From assembly GCF_000422645.1 (NCBI RefSeq), contig NZ_AUGL01000002.1:310001-374000 (forward strand): a DNA stretch of 64,000 bases, in the 5' to 3' direction. The stretch comes from Ferrimonas futtsuensis DSM 18154. GTDB lineage: Bacteria; Pseudomonadota; Gammaproteobacteria; Enterobacterales; Shewanellaceae. How positions within the stretch are numbered: the stretch's first letter is position 1; each line of letters starts with the position of its first letter. The notes below the pieces were generated by a model. The model was given only the letters and a program-made list of their open reading frames with translations, made no database searches and was not told where the DNA came from. The translations under genes and the position numbers were made by a program. Below are positions 44,261 to 53,880 of the stretch, piece after piece.

Positions 44261-45370
44261 TTAGCCATGGCTTGCCTCAAACAGGGCCGCTTCTTTCAGC
44301 TGCAGTTTCAGACCGACAAACTGACCCACCTGATGCTCCATGGAGGCGCTGGTGCACAGCACCCGCTCGCCGCTGGCCAGCTCCACCTCATACAGAGAGC
44401 CTGCGCCACGAAACTGCCTTGAGACGATCCTGGCTTTGAGCTCCCCCTCTTCATCGATGCGCAGATCCGTAGGACGAATCAGCATCTCCAGAGGGGTGTG
44501 TGGAGCAAAGGCGTGCGCTTGATTCCAGGGTGTGGAGGTCAGTGCCGTCTGCACCTGGTGATCCGCCAGGGCCCGGGCCTTAATCAGCCGGCCCTGACCC
44601 ACAAAGCTGGCCACAAAACGGGTGGCCGGCTTGTGATAAATGGCGTAAGGCGTGTCCCACTGTTCGATATGGCCCTGGTGAACCACGGCTACCCGGTCGG
44701 CGATGGAGAACGCTTCCTGTTGGTCATGGGTAACCAGCAGGGCAGTGATCCCTTCCTGGGCCAGGATGCGGCGCACTTCGGGCACCAACTCATCCTTCAG
44801 GTGAGCATCGAGGCCGGAAAAGGGCTCATCCAGCAGCAGCAGGTCGGGCTTGGGGGCCAACGCCCTGGCCAGTGCCACCCTTTGCTGCTGTCCGCCGGAC
44901 AGCTCGTGGGGGTAGCGGTCGCCATGACCCTCCAGGCGAATCAGGCTGAGCAATTCATCGATCCTCGGCCGTCGTTTGGCTTTGGGACTGCGGTGGAGCC
45001 CATAGGCGATGTTCTGAGCCACGGTCAGGTGGGGAAACAGGGCGATGTCCTGAAATACCATGCCGATGTTGCGTTTCTCTGGGGGGACTTGGACCGAGGT
45101 GGAGGAGAGCAATCGCTGCCCCATCCACAGCCGCCCCTCCATCAGAGGCTGGAAACCGGCGATCGCTTTGAGCAGAGTGGACTTGCCACAGCCACTGGGG
45201 CCAAGCAGACAGGCGATCTCCCCCTTGAACAGTTCCAGATTGACCTGGTGGATCACCGGCGGACCCGCATACCCGGCGCTGACCCCTTCGGCTTTGAGTT
45301 GAACCTCTTTGGGCACGGGAGCGGGTTCCTGAAGGCCGGTCAGGGCCGCGCGGTTGGTGTGAGCCAGCAT
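44261..45370 (-). CDS. fbpC: Ferric iron ABC transporter ATP-binding protein
   Basis: A 369-residue ABC ATPase with Walker A GPSGCGKST (residues 57-65), signature LSGGQQQR, Walker B LLLLDEPFSGLDA and the switch His in LLVTHDQQEA. A C-terminal TOBE-like domain (about 260-369) fits the FbpC/PotA branch. It powers import of ferric iron with the permease and binding protein encoded upstream on the same strand; it starts two bases after the permease gene ends. It is the last gene of the operon. Confidence 0.92.
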   Translation of the reverse strand: MLAHTNRAALTGLQEPAPVPKEVQLKAEGVSAGYAGPPVIHQVNLELFKGEIACLLGPSGCGKSTLLKAIAGFQPLMEGRLWMGQRLLSSTSVQVPPEKRNIGMVFQDIALFPHLTVAQNIAYGLHRSPKAKRRPRIDELLSLIRLEGHGDRYPHELSGGQQQRVALARALAPKPDLLLLDEPFSGLDAHLKDELVPEVRRILAQEGITALLVTHDQQEAFSIADRVAVVHQGHIEQWDTPYAIYHKPATRFVASFVGQGRLIKARALADHQVQTALTSTPWNQAHAFAPHTPLEMLIRPTDLRIDEEGELKARIVSRQFRGAGSLYEVELASGERVLCTSASMEHQVGQFVGLKLQLKEAALFEASHG

Positions 45371-45371
45371 A

Positions 45372-47012
45372 TCAGTGAGCCTCCGTAATGGACCGGTTAA
45401 GCAAGATCACCGGGATGATCCCCACGGCGACGATCATCAGTGATGCGGGAGCTGCGTCAATGAGGCGCTCGTCAGATGCCAACTCGAAGGCACGCACCGC
45501 CAGAGTATTGAAGTTGAACGGCCTGAGCATCAGGGTGGCAGGCAACTCCTTAAGCACATCCACAAAAACGATCAGCAGCGCAGTCAGGGCACTGCGTCGC
45601 AGCAGTGGCAAATGAATTTTCCACAGCACCTGGCCCGGACTGTTGCCCAGCAGTCGGGCGCTGTGGTCCAGGCTGGGCTGTATGGTCTGCAGGCCGCTGT
45701 GCACCGCACCGATGGAGACCGCCATAAAGCGCACTGAATAGGCGAACAACAGGGCGGCCAGTGAGCCTGAGAAGAGCAGGCCAAGATCCAACGACCACCC
45801 GAGGCTGGCCAGGGTGGTTTCGACTTCGGCGACCAGGGTGTGGTCCAGCCAGGTCAGGGCGCTCAGCACGCCGATGGCCACTATGGTGCCAGGAAGGGCG
45901 TAGCCCACAGAGGCCAGCCTGACGGATAACCGGGTCAGTCTCCTGTGCTGAGCCCGCAGGGCATAGGCCAGCACCAGGGCCAGTGCCAGGGAGAGCAGTG
46001 AAGCCATGGCGGCCAGGGAGAAGGAGTTCCAGGCCAGCTCAAGGAACTGAGCGGTGGCCGCCTGATCGCTGATGAGACTCCAGCGCAGCAGCAGAGCACC
46101 AGGCAACAGGAAGCCGAGCAGCGGCGGCAGCAAGCACACCAGCGAGGCCAGCCAGCCCTGATACCCCGGGATCCTGTTGCGGCGAACCTGACTTTGGGGC
46201 TCTCCCTTGGCAAAGTACTTGATTCGTCGGCGAGAGTGGGACTCCAGGGTCAGTAACACCAGCACAAATCCCAGCAGCATCAACGACAGTTGGGCGGCGG
46301 CGCTGCCGTCACCAAAACCATAGTAGGTACGAAAGATGCCTGTGGTGAAGGTGGGCACACCGAAATACTCCACGGTACCGTAATCCGCCAGGGTCTCCAT
46401 CAGGGCCAGGGCCACCCCAACCACGATGGCAGGGCGGGTCAGGGGCAGAATCACCCGGCGCATCTCTCCCAGGGAGGAGACCCCCAGACTGCGACTGGTG
46501 TCTATCATTCTGTCGGAGAGGGAGAGAAAGGCGGCCCGGCTCATCAGGTAGACATAGGGGTAGAGCACCAGCGACAGCATGGCAACGGCGCCACCCAGGG
46601 AGCGGATCTCAAAGAACCAGTATTGGCCATATCCCAGGCCGGTGAGGCTGCGGATCCACTGCTGAACAGGGCCAGCGAAATCCAGAACGCCAGTGTAGGT
46701 ATAGGCGATGATGTAGGCGGGCATCGCCATGGGCAGCAGCAACAGCAGGCTCAGAGGTCGACGTCCGGGAAAATCGCAGCGGGCGGTGAGCCAGGCGGTG
46801 GGGACGCCGATAAGGGTGACCAGCACGGCCACTCCGACTGCCAACAGCAGGGAGTTGACCGTGTACTCGCCCAGCACCGTCTGCCACAGATGCCGCCAGA
46901 CCTCCAGAGATCCCACCAGGCTCTGGCCGGTGACGGTCAGCAGGGGCACCATCAGCACCAAAGCGATGGTGATGGCGCCCAGAAGCAGCGGGTTGACTCG
47001 GGAGAGGGGCAT
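45372..47012 (-). CDS. fbpB: Ferric iron ABC transporter permease
   Basis: A 546-residue fused permease with about twelve membrane helices and two binding-protein-dependent transport motifs, as expected for FbpB/SfuB, where both half-permeases are in one chain. ATG 47012 with a TAAGG site is preferred over a GTG at 47021. EAA-type loops are seen at AFLSLSDRMIDTSRSLGVS and GLQTIQPSLDHSARLLGNS. It transports Fe(3+) delivered by the binding protein encoded 18 bases upstream. Confidence 0.92.
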   Translation of the reverse strand: MPLSRVNPLLLGAITIALVLMVPLLTVTGQSLVGSLEVWRHLWQTVLGEYTVNSLLLAVGVAVLVTLIGVPTAWLTARCDFPGRRPLSLLLLLPMAMPAYIIAYTYTGVLDFAGPVQQWIRSLTGLGYGQYWFFEIRSLGGAVAMLSLVLYPYVYLMSRAAFLSLSDRMIDTSRSLGVSSLGEMRRVILPLTRPAIVVGVALALMETLADYGTVEYFGVPTFTTGIFRTYYGFGDGSAAAQLSLMLLGFVLVLLTLESHSRRRIKYFAKGEPQSQVRRNRIPGYQGWLASLVCLLPPLLGFLLPGALLLRWSLISDQAATAQFLELAWNSFSLAAMASLLSLALALVLAYALRAQHRRLTRLSVRLASVGYALPGTIVAIGVLSALTWLDHTLVAEVETTLASLGWSLDLGLLFSGSLAALLFAYSVRFMAVSIGAVHSGLQTIQPSLDHSARLLGNSPGQVLWKIHLPLLRRSALTALLIVFVDVLKELPATLMLRPFNFNTLAVRAFELASDERLIDAAPASLMIVAVGIIPVILLNRSITEAH

Positions 47013-47030
47013 GGCCGGCACCTTACGGGT

Positions 47031-48047
47031 TTACTTCCAGCCGGCCCGGTCCATGATCTCAACCGCCTGACGGTTGAGGGAACCCAGACGGTTCAGGCTG
47101 ATGTCGTCGGCCTTGAACTCCCCCCAGCTGGCCAGCACGTGTGAAGGGGACACGCCGGGCAGGACCGGGTATTCGTTGTTGACCTGGGCGTACCAGTTTT
47201 GCGCCTCCTCGGTGAGCATAAAGTCGATGAGCTTGGCGGCGGCCTCGCGGTTTTTGGCTGAGCGGGTGATGCCGATGCCACTGACGTTGACGTGGGTGCC
47301 ACGATCGGCCTGGTTTGGCCAGAACAGCCCCAGCGCCTTCACCACGCTCTGGTTTTTGGGATCGTCACTGTTGGCCAGGCGCCCATAGTAATAGGTGTTG
47401 GCAATGGCGATGTCGCACACGCCGGCAGCGGCGGCGCGCAGCTGGTCGGTATCTCCTCCGGCGGGTGGCCGGGCCATATTGCCCACCAGGCCTGAGGCGA
47501 AGGCCTGGGCCTTGTCGGCGCCGTCGGCATCAATCAGGGATGCCATCAGCGACTGGTTGTAGATGTTGCCGGAAGAGCGGATGCAGATCCTGCCCTGCCA
47601 CTTGGTGTCGGTCAGTGCCTCGTAAGTAGAGAGTTCGTCTGGCGAGACCTTGCCCTTGACGTAGAAGATGGGGCGGGCTCGCAGGGTCAGCCCCACCCAT
47701 TGATTGTCCTGGTCCTTGAGGTTAGCGGGGACTTGCTTCAATGCATCGCTGGTGGCCATAGGCTGCAGCAGTTCACCGGCTTTGGCACGATGCAGGCGCC
47801 CGGCATCGGCGGTGATCAGTATGTCTGCGGGAGAGCGGCTGCCCTCTCTGGTCAGCCGGGTGATCAGGGCATCGTCTTTGCCGGTCACCAGATTGATCTT
47901 AATGCCACTCTGCTCAGAAAATTTGTCCAGCAGGGGTTTGATCAGCGCTTCCTTGCGTGAGGAGTAGATATTCAGTTCCTCCGCCTGCAGCAGCGACGGC
48001 GACAGAGCCAGGGGCATCAGCAGAGAGAGGGCCAGGAGCTTATGCAT
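47031..48047 (-). CDS. fbpA: Ferric iron ABC transporter substrate-binding protein
   Basis: A 338-residue periplasmic binding protein with a signal peptide (cut near LQA, residue 22). ELNIYSSRKEALIKPLLDKF is the classic FbpA/FutA start, and paired tyrosines appear in the later NTYYYGRL segment, a typical Fe(3+) ligand site. It captures ferric iron for the FbpBC importer. ATG 48047 replaces an in-frame start 17 residues upstream. A Fur-like palindrome lies about 50-70 bases upstream. Confidence 0.93.
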   Translation of the reverse strand: MHKLLALSLLMPLALSPSLLQAEELNIYSSRKEALIKPLLDKFSEQSGIKINLVTGKDDALITRLTREGSRSPADILITADAGRLHRAKAGELLQPMATSDALKQVPANLKDQDNQWVGLTLRARPIFYVKGKVSPDELSTYEALTDTKWQGRICIRSSGNIYNQSLMASLIDADGADKAQAFASGLVGNMARPPAGGDTDQLRAAAAGVCDIAIANTYYYGRLANSDDPKNQSVVKALGLFWPNQADRGTHVNVSGIGITRSAKNREAAAKLIDFMLTEEAQNWYAQVNNEYPVLPGVSPSHVLASWGEFKADDISLNRLGSLNRQAVEIMDRAGWK

Positions 48048-48093
48048 GTCGTTGTATCCTTCAAGGCGTATTGGGTTGATTGGCAATGGCAAC

Positions 48094-48118
48094 GGCAATG
48101 AGAGTGATTGCCATTAGC
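48094..48118 (-). promoter_or_regulatory. Fur-like operator upstream of fbpA
   Basis: Bases 48100-48118 match the 19-base Fur consensus at 13 positions by hand count, and 48094-48112 form an inverted repeat ggcaat-N7-attgcc. It lies in the promoter region of an iron uptake operon, where Fur control is expected. Confidence 0.5.
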
Positions 48119-48188
48119 AAGAATAGGTTAGCACTTACCAACTCTCAAGGGTATGGTTTACGCAATCTGAGGATAAGAGCCTTGGCAA

Positions 48189-48614
48189 TCAGGTCATTTG
48201 GTTGACTTTGACCCTGGAGTGGCGTGCCCGGTAGAAGGCGAACAGGAACACCAGCATAAACAGGGCGTCATTGGCGCCGTAGATGGTAAAGAACACCCCG
48301 GTCAGCCAGTCCTGCTCAAAGATGGAGGAAAGCTGCTGCCCATGGGCCGCCATCCACAGAATCCAGGCGCCGACATAGAGGGCTTTTTCCGCGGCAAACA
48401 CCAGGGATAGCCAGGGCAGTTGCAGGTGGCGGTGGCTGGCGGCGATGTAGGCGCCGCCCCAGAGCATGATCAGCACCAGGCCAAAGGGGGTAAAGAGCAC
48501 CGGATCCCATTGCCACAGCAGTTCATTGGTGAGGCCCTTGGAGAACAGCAGAACGCCGGCGAGATTGATGATGCCAGCGGCAATAAACGCCTTAGTGATC
48601 CATCCGTTGTTCAT
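48189..48614 (-). CDS. Small integral membrane protein
   Basis: A 141-residue protein with four hydrophobic segments (AFIAAGIINLAGVLLF, FTPFGLVLIMLWGGAYI, LVFAAEKALYVGAWILWM, FTIYGANDALFMLVFLFAF). ATG 48614 with a GGGACGGA site is chosen; the open frame extends to 49334, but that part covers the neighbouring gene on the other strand and is a shadow. I do not recognise a named family. It is divergent from the CBS/DUF294 gene and follows fbpA's promoter region on the same strand. Confidence 0.78.
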   Translation of the reverse strand: MNNGWITKAFIAAGIINLAGVLLFSKGLTNELLWQWDPVLFTPFGLVLIMLWGGAYIAASHRHLQLPWLSLVFAAEKALYVGAWILWMAAHGQQLSSIFEQDWLTGVFFTIYGANDALFMLVFLFAFYRARHSRVKVNQMT

Positions 48615-48812
48615 GGTTCCGTCCCGTGGAGCTCTGTGAATTGGGGCCTGTTGTGCGGTCAGATGTTGTCGCAAAAACCATCGCCGTAGCGCAACAAGCC
48701 CTAACTTGCCTGATTGGACGTCGGTGCACAAGTCGCTGCAGCTTTGGCCATTCGTTTCCTCTTCCCTTGGAGAATCTTGGCGGTGACGGTTAGGATTAGG
48801 GGATAGCCCCCT

Positions 48813-50699
48813 ATGAGCATGCCTATGAACGCTGAACTGTTGGAGATTCAGGGATTTCTGTCCCAGTTTCCCCCCTTTGATGATCTTCCTGAGGAGACCC
48901 TCAACGAGGTGGTCTCCCAGGTTGAGATCGCCTATGTGCGCGAGTCCCAAGCGATCCTTGCGGTGGGGCAGGAGATTCACGATCTCTATGTGGTGCGCAG
49001 CGGCGCCGTGGAGCTGTATCGCCGTAATGGTGATCTCTACAATCGCCTGGATGAGGGCGGGGTGTTTGGCCAATTGGGTCTGCTGACCCACAACAAAGTA
49101 CGCTTCCCGGCCACCGCCATCGAAGACACCCTGCTCTACTGTATCCCGGAAGAGGTGTTTCATCGCCTCAACGACAAGTTTGATTCCTTCGCGGACTTCG
49201 TTGAGGTGGAGAACTCGGTGCGCCTCAGGCAGGCGGTTTCCAGTGGGTTTGATACCAATGACATGACCACCTCCAAGGTGGTGACTCTGCTCAGCGGCGA
49301 TCCGGTGTGGGTGGAGAGCAAGTGCAGTATTCATGCGGCGGCGGCCAAGATGGCGGAAGAGAACCTCTCCTCGTTGCTGGTGTGGAACGAACGCGCTGAG
49401 GATGAAGGGGAGCAGCTGCAGGGGATCATTACCGAGAAGGATCTCTGCAGCAAGGTGGTGGCCCAGGGGCTGGACATCACCCTGCCCATCTCACAGGTGA
49501 TGAGTACCGAAGTGATCACCCTGGACAACAACGCCTATGTGTACGAGGCGATGCTCTACATGCTCAGGCATAACGTTCATCACCTGCCTGTGGTTAAGGG
49601 CAGTAAGCCGTTGGGGATCATCTCCCTGACCGACATTGTCCGCTACGAGTCTCAGAACAGCCTGCTGCTGGTGAGCTCCATATTTAAGCAGCAGAGTCTG
49701 GAGGAGCTGGAGCAGCTGTCTCATCAGGTGAAAGATTGCTTTGTGCGCCTGGTTAATGAGGATGCCAACGCCCACATGGTGGGCAGCGCCATGGCGGTGA
49801 TCGGTCGCAGCTTCAAGCAGCGCATCCTGGAACTGGCCGAGGAGCTGATGGGCCCTCCGCCGGTCCCCTACTGTTTCCTGGCGCTGGGCTCCATGGCCCG
49901 CGACGAGCAGCTGATCGTGACCGATCAGGATAACGCCATCATCCTGGACGATGAGTATCGTCAGGAGCTGCACGGGGACTACTTTACCTCCCTGGCCGAG
50001 TGGGTGTGTGATGCCCTGGACAGGTGTGGTTACCCCAGGTGCACCGGCGGCATCATGGCCACCAACCCCATGTGGCGCATGACCCGCCAGGAGTGGGAGG
50101 CCTGTTTTGCCGACTGGATTGATGATCCCAACCCCAAGGCCCTGCTCAACTCCTCCATCTTTTTCGATCTTGAGGGGGTGCATGGCCGGGTGAAGTGGGC
50201 CGAGCAGCTTAACGGCTTTATCGTGCGCCGGGCCCGAAAGAACAACCGCTTCCTCGCCTGCCTGGCTCGCAACGCCCTGAACCGTACGCCACCTCTGGGC
50301 TTTTTCAAGGAGTTCGTGATGGAGAAGGATGGGCGTCACAACAACTCCATTAACCTTAAGCGGAGGGGGACCGCACCCCTGGCGGATCTGATCCGGGTCC
50401 ATGCTCTGGCGGTGGGCTCCCGGGCGCAGAACTCTTTCGAGCGTCTGGACGACATCATCGATGCCGGCATCTTGCCCAAGGGCAAGGCGGAGGACATTCG
50501 TGACGCCATGGAGTTCATCTCCATGGTGCGCATTCGCCACCAGGCCCGGGATGTGGAGCTGGGCCAGGAGCCGGACAACAACATCGAGCCTGAAAACATG
50601 TCGGATTTTGAGCGGCGAAACCTCAAGGACGCCTTCCAGGTGTTGAGCAATGCGCAGAACTTCCTCAAATACCGCTATCAGGCCAGCAGTTTCGCTTAA
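48813..50699 (+). CDS. cNMP-binding, CBS and DUF294 nucleotidyltransferase-like protein
   Basis: A 628-residue cytoplasmic protein with, in order, a cyclic-nucleotide-binding domain (about 15-140), a CBS pair (about 165-290), a DUF294 nucleotidyltransferase domain (about 310-450) and a C-terminal DUF294 helical domain. The transferase motif is intact: Gly359-Ser360 followed by Asp371 and Asp373 (LGSMARDEQL...TDQDNA). It resembles the uridylyltransferase fold of GlnD, but the target is unknown. It is followed after nine bases by a DnaQ-like exonuclease gene, a pairing common in related genomes. Confidence 0.9.
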   Translation: MSMPMNAELLEIQGFLSQFPPFDDLPEETLNEVVSQVEIAYVRESQAILAVGQEIHDLYVVRSGAVELYRRNGDLYNRLDEGGVFGQLGLLTHNKVRFPATAIEDTLLYCIPEEVFHRLNDKFDSFADFVEVENSVRLRQAVSSGFDTNDMTTSKVVTLLSGDPVWVESKCSIHAAAAKMAEENLSSLLVWNERAEDEGEQLQGIITEKDLCSKVVAQGLDITLPISQVMSTEVITLDNNAYVYEAMLYMLRHNVHHLPVVKGSKPLGIISLTDIVRYESQNSLLLVSSIFKQQSLEELEQLSHQVKDCFVRLVNEDANAHMVGSAMAVIGRSFKQRILELAEELMGPPPVPYCFLALGSMARDEQLIVTDQDNAIILDDEYRQELHGDYFTSLAEWVCDALDRCGYPRCTGGIMATNPMWRMTRQEWEACFADWIDDPNPKALLNSSIFFDLEGVHGRVKWAEQLNGFIVRRARKNNRFLACLARNALNRTPPLGFFKEFVMEKDGRHNNSINLKRRGTAPLADLIRVHALAVGSRAQNSFERLDDIIDAGILPKGKAEDIRDAMEFISMVRIRHQARDVELGQEPDNNIEPENMSDFERRNLKDAFQVLSNAQNFLKYRYQASSFA

Positions 50700-50708
50700 G
50701 GAGCCCCA

Positions 50709-51431
50709 ATGTTTGGTTGGTGGAAACGTCGTAAACGCAATAACGACTGGGTGAGCCTGTTTGAGCAGGCCTGCACCCAAGTGCGTGATCCCAGGCTAAA
50801 ACGTTTCTATGACAAGGGGGTGGTGGCGCCGGACACCCCGCTGTCCGAGGTGCCGTTTGTGGCTCTGGACTTTGAGACCACGGGGCTGAATCCGGAACGT
50901 GATGCCATTGTCTCCGCGGGCTGGGTGCCCTTTGATCTCAATCGGGTCTACTGCCGCCGGGCTGGCCACTTTCTGGTACAGCCGGAACATCCCCTCAACG
51001 ACGAGTCTGTGGTGATCCACGGCATCACCCACAGCGATGTGGATGAGGCGCCTGATTTTACCAAGGTGATCGCTCCCTTGCTGGAGGCTCTGGGCGGGGC
51101 CATCCCGGTGGTGCACTTCAAGCAGATTGAGCGACCTTTCCTCGACCAGGCATTGAAATCCCGGTTGGGGGAGGGGGTGCAGTTTCCTCTGGTGGATACC
51201 ATGGAGCTGGAGCAGAGCATACTGCAGCATCAAATGGGCAGTCGCTGGAATCGTCTGGTGGGCAAGAAGGCCCCGTCGGTGCGCCTTGGCGCCTGTCGCC
51301 AACGTTATGGCCTGCCGGCGTATCAGCCCCACCACGCACTTACCGATGCCATTGCCACCGCCGAGCTGTTTCAGGCTCAGGTGGCCTACCACTTTTCTCC
51401 CCAGACCCCCATCTCAGAGATCTGGGACTGA
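50709..51431 (+). CDS. DnaQ-like 3'-5' exonuclease
   Basis: A 240-residue DEDDh exonuclease. Exo I is FVALDFETTGLNP (Asp54, Glu56) and Exo III is HHALTDAIATAELF with the His and last Asp. The basic N-terminus (WWKRRKRNND) is not a signal peptide. It should remove nucleotides from DNA or RNA 3' ends or act in a linked signalling pathway; it is not the polymerase III epsilon subunit. It lies nine bases after the DUF294 gene and before a terminator, forming a two-gene operon. Confidence 0.9.
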   Translation: MFGWWKRRKRNNDWVSLFEQACTQVRDPRLKRFYDKGVVAPDTPLSEVPFVALDFETTGLNPERDAIVSAGWVPFDLNRVYCRRAGHFLVQPEHPLNDESVVIHGITHSDVDEAPDFTKVIAPLLEALGGAIPVVHFKQIERPFLDQALKSRLGEGVQFPLVDTMELEQSILQHQMGSRWNRLVGKKAPSVRLGACRQRYGLPAYQPHHALTDAIATAELFQAQVAYHFSPQTPISEIWD

Positions 51432-51440
51432 GTTCGGGTA

Positions 51441-51471
51441 CAAAAAGAGGCGCATCATGCGCCTCTTTTTG
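51441..51471. terminator. Bidirectional terminator after the exonuclease gene
   Basis: The stem aaaaagaggcgca / tgcgcctcttttt has a four-base loop, with A and T runs on both sides, between convergent genes. Confidence 0.9.
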
Positions 51472-51491
51472 TCGCGGTTTATCACTTCGCC

Positions 51492-53069
51492 TTAGCGAAA
51501 CCTGGACTCGGTGCGCATGCCCATCACCAGGCTGACACACATCATCAGCAGGATCACCGTGAAGGGCAGGGCGGTAGAGATGGCGCCGGCTTGCAGAGCC
51601 TGGATAGACTCGGTGCCGCCAATCCACAGCAGGGCCGCGGCGATGGCGCCTTCAATGAAAGCCCAGAAGATGCGCTGAACCACTGGAGCGTCCACCTTGC
51701 CGCCGGCGGTGATGCTGTCGATCACCAGAGAGCCGGAATCGGAGGAGGTGATGAAGAACACCATCACCAGAATGATCGCCACAATGGAGAGCAGATCGCT
51801 CATGGGCAGGCTTTCAAACATCTCGAACATCGCCAGAGGCACTTCCCGCAGTCCGTTAGCCCCCAGTACGCCCACCTGGTTGATCACCTGGTCCAGGGCG
51901 ATACCGCCAAAGACCGACATCCACAACAGGGTCACCAGAGTGGGGACAATCAGTACGGCCACGATGAACTCGCGCACGGTCCGCCCCTTGGAGACCCGGG
52001 CGATGAACATGCCGACAAAAGGAGACCAGGAGATCCACCAGGCCCAGTAGAACACGGTCCAGCCGTGCATCCAGGCTTCATCGGGCCGGCCATGAGGGTT
52101 ACTCAAGGGCACCAGGTTTTCCAAGTAGGCCATCAGGGTGGTCGGGATGGCACCCAGCACCACACCGAAGCCGAGCAGGGCCACGAAGACCACCAGCATC
52201 AGAGCCAGCAGCATGTTGATGTTGGACAGCAGTTTTACACCGCCCTCGATGCCGCGATAAACGGACACCACCGCCAACATGGTGACTACGGCAATCACCA
52301 GAACTTGCAGCCCCATGCCGCCATCGATACCGAAGACGTGGTTGATGCCGCTGGCGGCCTGCTGGGCACCCAGACCCAGGGAGGTGGCAAGACCAAACAG
52401 GGTGGCGACCACCGCGAGGATGTCGACGATGTGGCCTGGCCAGCCCCAGGTGCGATCCCCAAGCAGTGGGTAGAAGATTGCCCGCATGGAGAGAGGCAAC
52501 CCTTTGTTGTAGGTGAAGAAGGCCAGAGACAGGGCAACCACACCATAGATGGCCCAGGGGTGCAGGCCCCAGTGGAACATGGTGGCACCCAGAGCCAGTC
52601 TGGCGGCTTCCGGGGTGTTGGGCTCGACACCCAGGGGTGTCTCATACCAGCCGGTGAAATAGGCGACTGGCTCTGCAACACTCCAGAACATCAGGCCGAT
52701 ACCCATACCGGCGGCGAACAGCATGGCCAGCCAGGAAAGGAAAGAGAAGTCCGCTTCGGCATTGTCACCGCCCAGGCGAATCTTGCCAAAGGGGGAGACA
52801 ACCAGAACCAAACAGAAGATCACGAAGATGTTACCGGACCAGATGAAAAGTCCGTCGAAGTTGTTGATGATCTTCCATTTGATTCCGTCTAGTGCAGCCT
52901 TGGCGGTGGCGGCGTCGGTCACAAGCGTCCCGATGAGAAAGAGGATAATCAGGCCGGCACTGATGCCGAAAACCGGATTGTGGACGTCGATGCCCCACTT
53001 TTGAACGTTGTCCTGACCTATTGTGTAGTCAGTGCTGTCGATGCTGTATTTATCTATGCCTTTGGTCAA
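51492..53069 (-). CDS. BCCT family betaine/carnitine/choline transporter
   Basis: A 525-residue transporter with about twelve membrane helices. Family marks are AAGMGIGLMFWSVAEPVAYF and the segment FYWAWWISWSPFVGMFIARV. The motif GMGIGL in helix 3 is the sodium-coupled type, as in BetP, rather than the GxGxxR-like carnitine exchanger type. It imports glycine betaine or related compatible solutes, fitting a marine organism. It is monocistronic. The long C-terminal osmosensing tail of BetP is absent. Confidence 0.92.
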   Translation of the reverse strand: MTKGIDKYSIDSTDYTIGQDNVQKWGIDVHNPVFGISAGLIILFLIGTLVTDAATAKAALDGIKWKIINNFDGLFIWSGNIFVIFCLVLVVSPFGKIRLGGDNAEADFSFLSWLAMLFAAGMGIGLMFWSVAEPVAYFTGWYETPLGVEPNTPEAARLALGATMFHWGLHPWAIYGVVALSLAFFTYNKGLPLSMRAIFYPLLGDRTWGWPGHIVDILAVVATLFGLATSLGLGAQQAASGINHVFGIDGGMGLQVLVIAVVTMLAVVSVYRGIEGGVKLLSNINMLLALMLVVFVALLGFGVVLGAIPTTLMAYLENLVPLSNPHGRPDEAWMHGWTVFYWAWWISWSPFVGMFIARVSKGRTVREFIVAVLIVPTLVTLLWMSVFGGIALDQVINQVGVLGANGLREVPLAMFEMFESLPMSDLLSIVAIILVMVFFITSSDSGSLVIDSITAGGKVDAPVVQRIFWAFIEGAIAAALLWIGGTESIQALQAGAISTALPFTVILLMMCVSLVMGMRTESRFR

Positions 53070-53271
53070 ACCTTCCTCCCTAGTTGGGTTGCGATTGACT
53101 CAGTCGTTGTCACTGGAAAATCGCTAACGGCGGTTAAAACGCGACAGTTTAACAGTAGGAGTCGCTCTCTTACACCGCCAGGATCACAAAACTATTTCAG
53201 TCATTTCTGGCTGGGATTATGCTGCGATCTGTGGGAACTTATTTGAAAAAACACAAGGAGCTATAGGCGTT

Positions 53272-53880
53272 ATGAGTGATAAGCCTTCTGTGTTGGTGCT
53301 GTTTGCCCACCCCTCTCTCCACCGTTCAGAGGTCAATGCAAAGATGTTGCGGGCCACCCGGCAAGTGGAGGGGGTCACCACGGTAGACCTTTACCACGAC
53401 TATCCGGACATGCGAATCGATGTGGATCGCGAACAGCAGAGACTGCTGGCACACGATGTACTGGTGTTTATGTTTCCTGTGTACTGGTACTCCACCCCCT
53501 CGATCCTCAAGGAGTGGCAGGACCTGGTGCTGGAGCATGGCTTTGCCTATGGCGAAGGTGGTATCGCCCTTCAGGGCAAGGGCTTTCTGTGCGCGGCCAG
53601 CGCCGGTGGTCCCCTGCACGCCTACCGGGAGCAGGGCTATAACCACTTTACCATCCGCGAGCTGTTTCGGCCCCTGGAGCAGACGGCTCTGCTGACCGGC
53701 ATGCGTTATCTGCCTCCCTTTATGCTGTTCGGTGCCCGCACAGCCGTGGAGGAAGATCGCCTGCCAGGCCACCTGGAAGCCTGGCAGCAGATGCTCAGGC
53801 GCCTGGTGGCCAAAGAGGTTGAGTGGCAGCACGACGATGCCACCCACACCAGCAACCACCTGGTGGAGGCGGCATTATGA
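53272..53880 (+). CDS. kefG: KefG-like flavodoxin-fold NAD(P)H oxidoreductase
   Basis: A 202-residue flavodoxin-fold protein (LVLFAHPSLHRSEVN, FPVYWYSTPSILKEWQD, CAASAGGPLHAY) of the KefF/KefG quinone oxidoreductase type. These are cytoplasmic ancillary subunits needed for full activity of Kef potassium efflux systems. The stop codon overlaps the ATG of the following Kef gene, so the two are coupled and the assignment is firm. KefG rather than KefF is suggested by the similarity and the order of genes. Confidence 0.88.
   Translation: MSDKPSVLVLFAHPSLHRSEVNAKMLRATRQVEGVTTVDLYHDYPDMRIDVDREQQRLLAHDVLVFMFPVYWYSTPSILKEWQDLVLEHGFAYGEGGIALQGKGFLCAASAGGPLHAYREQGYNHFTIRELFRPLEQTALLTGMRYLPPFMLFGARTAVEEDRLPGHLEAWQQMLRRLVAKEVEWQHDDATHTSNHLVEAAL

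Noticed and set aside
48615-49334. N-terminal extension of the small membrane protein frame
   Set aside because: It runs antisense through the DUF294 gene start, and the Met at 48614 already has a ribosome site.
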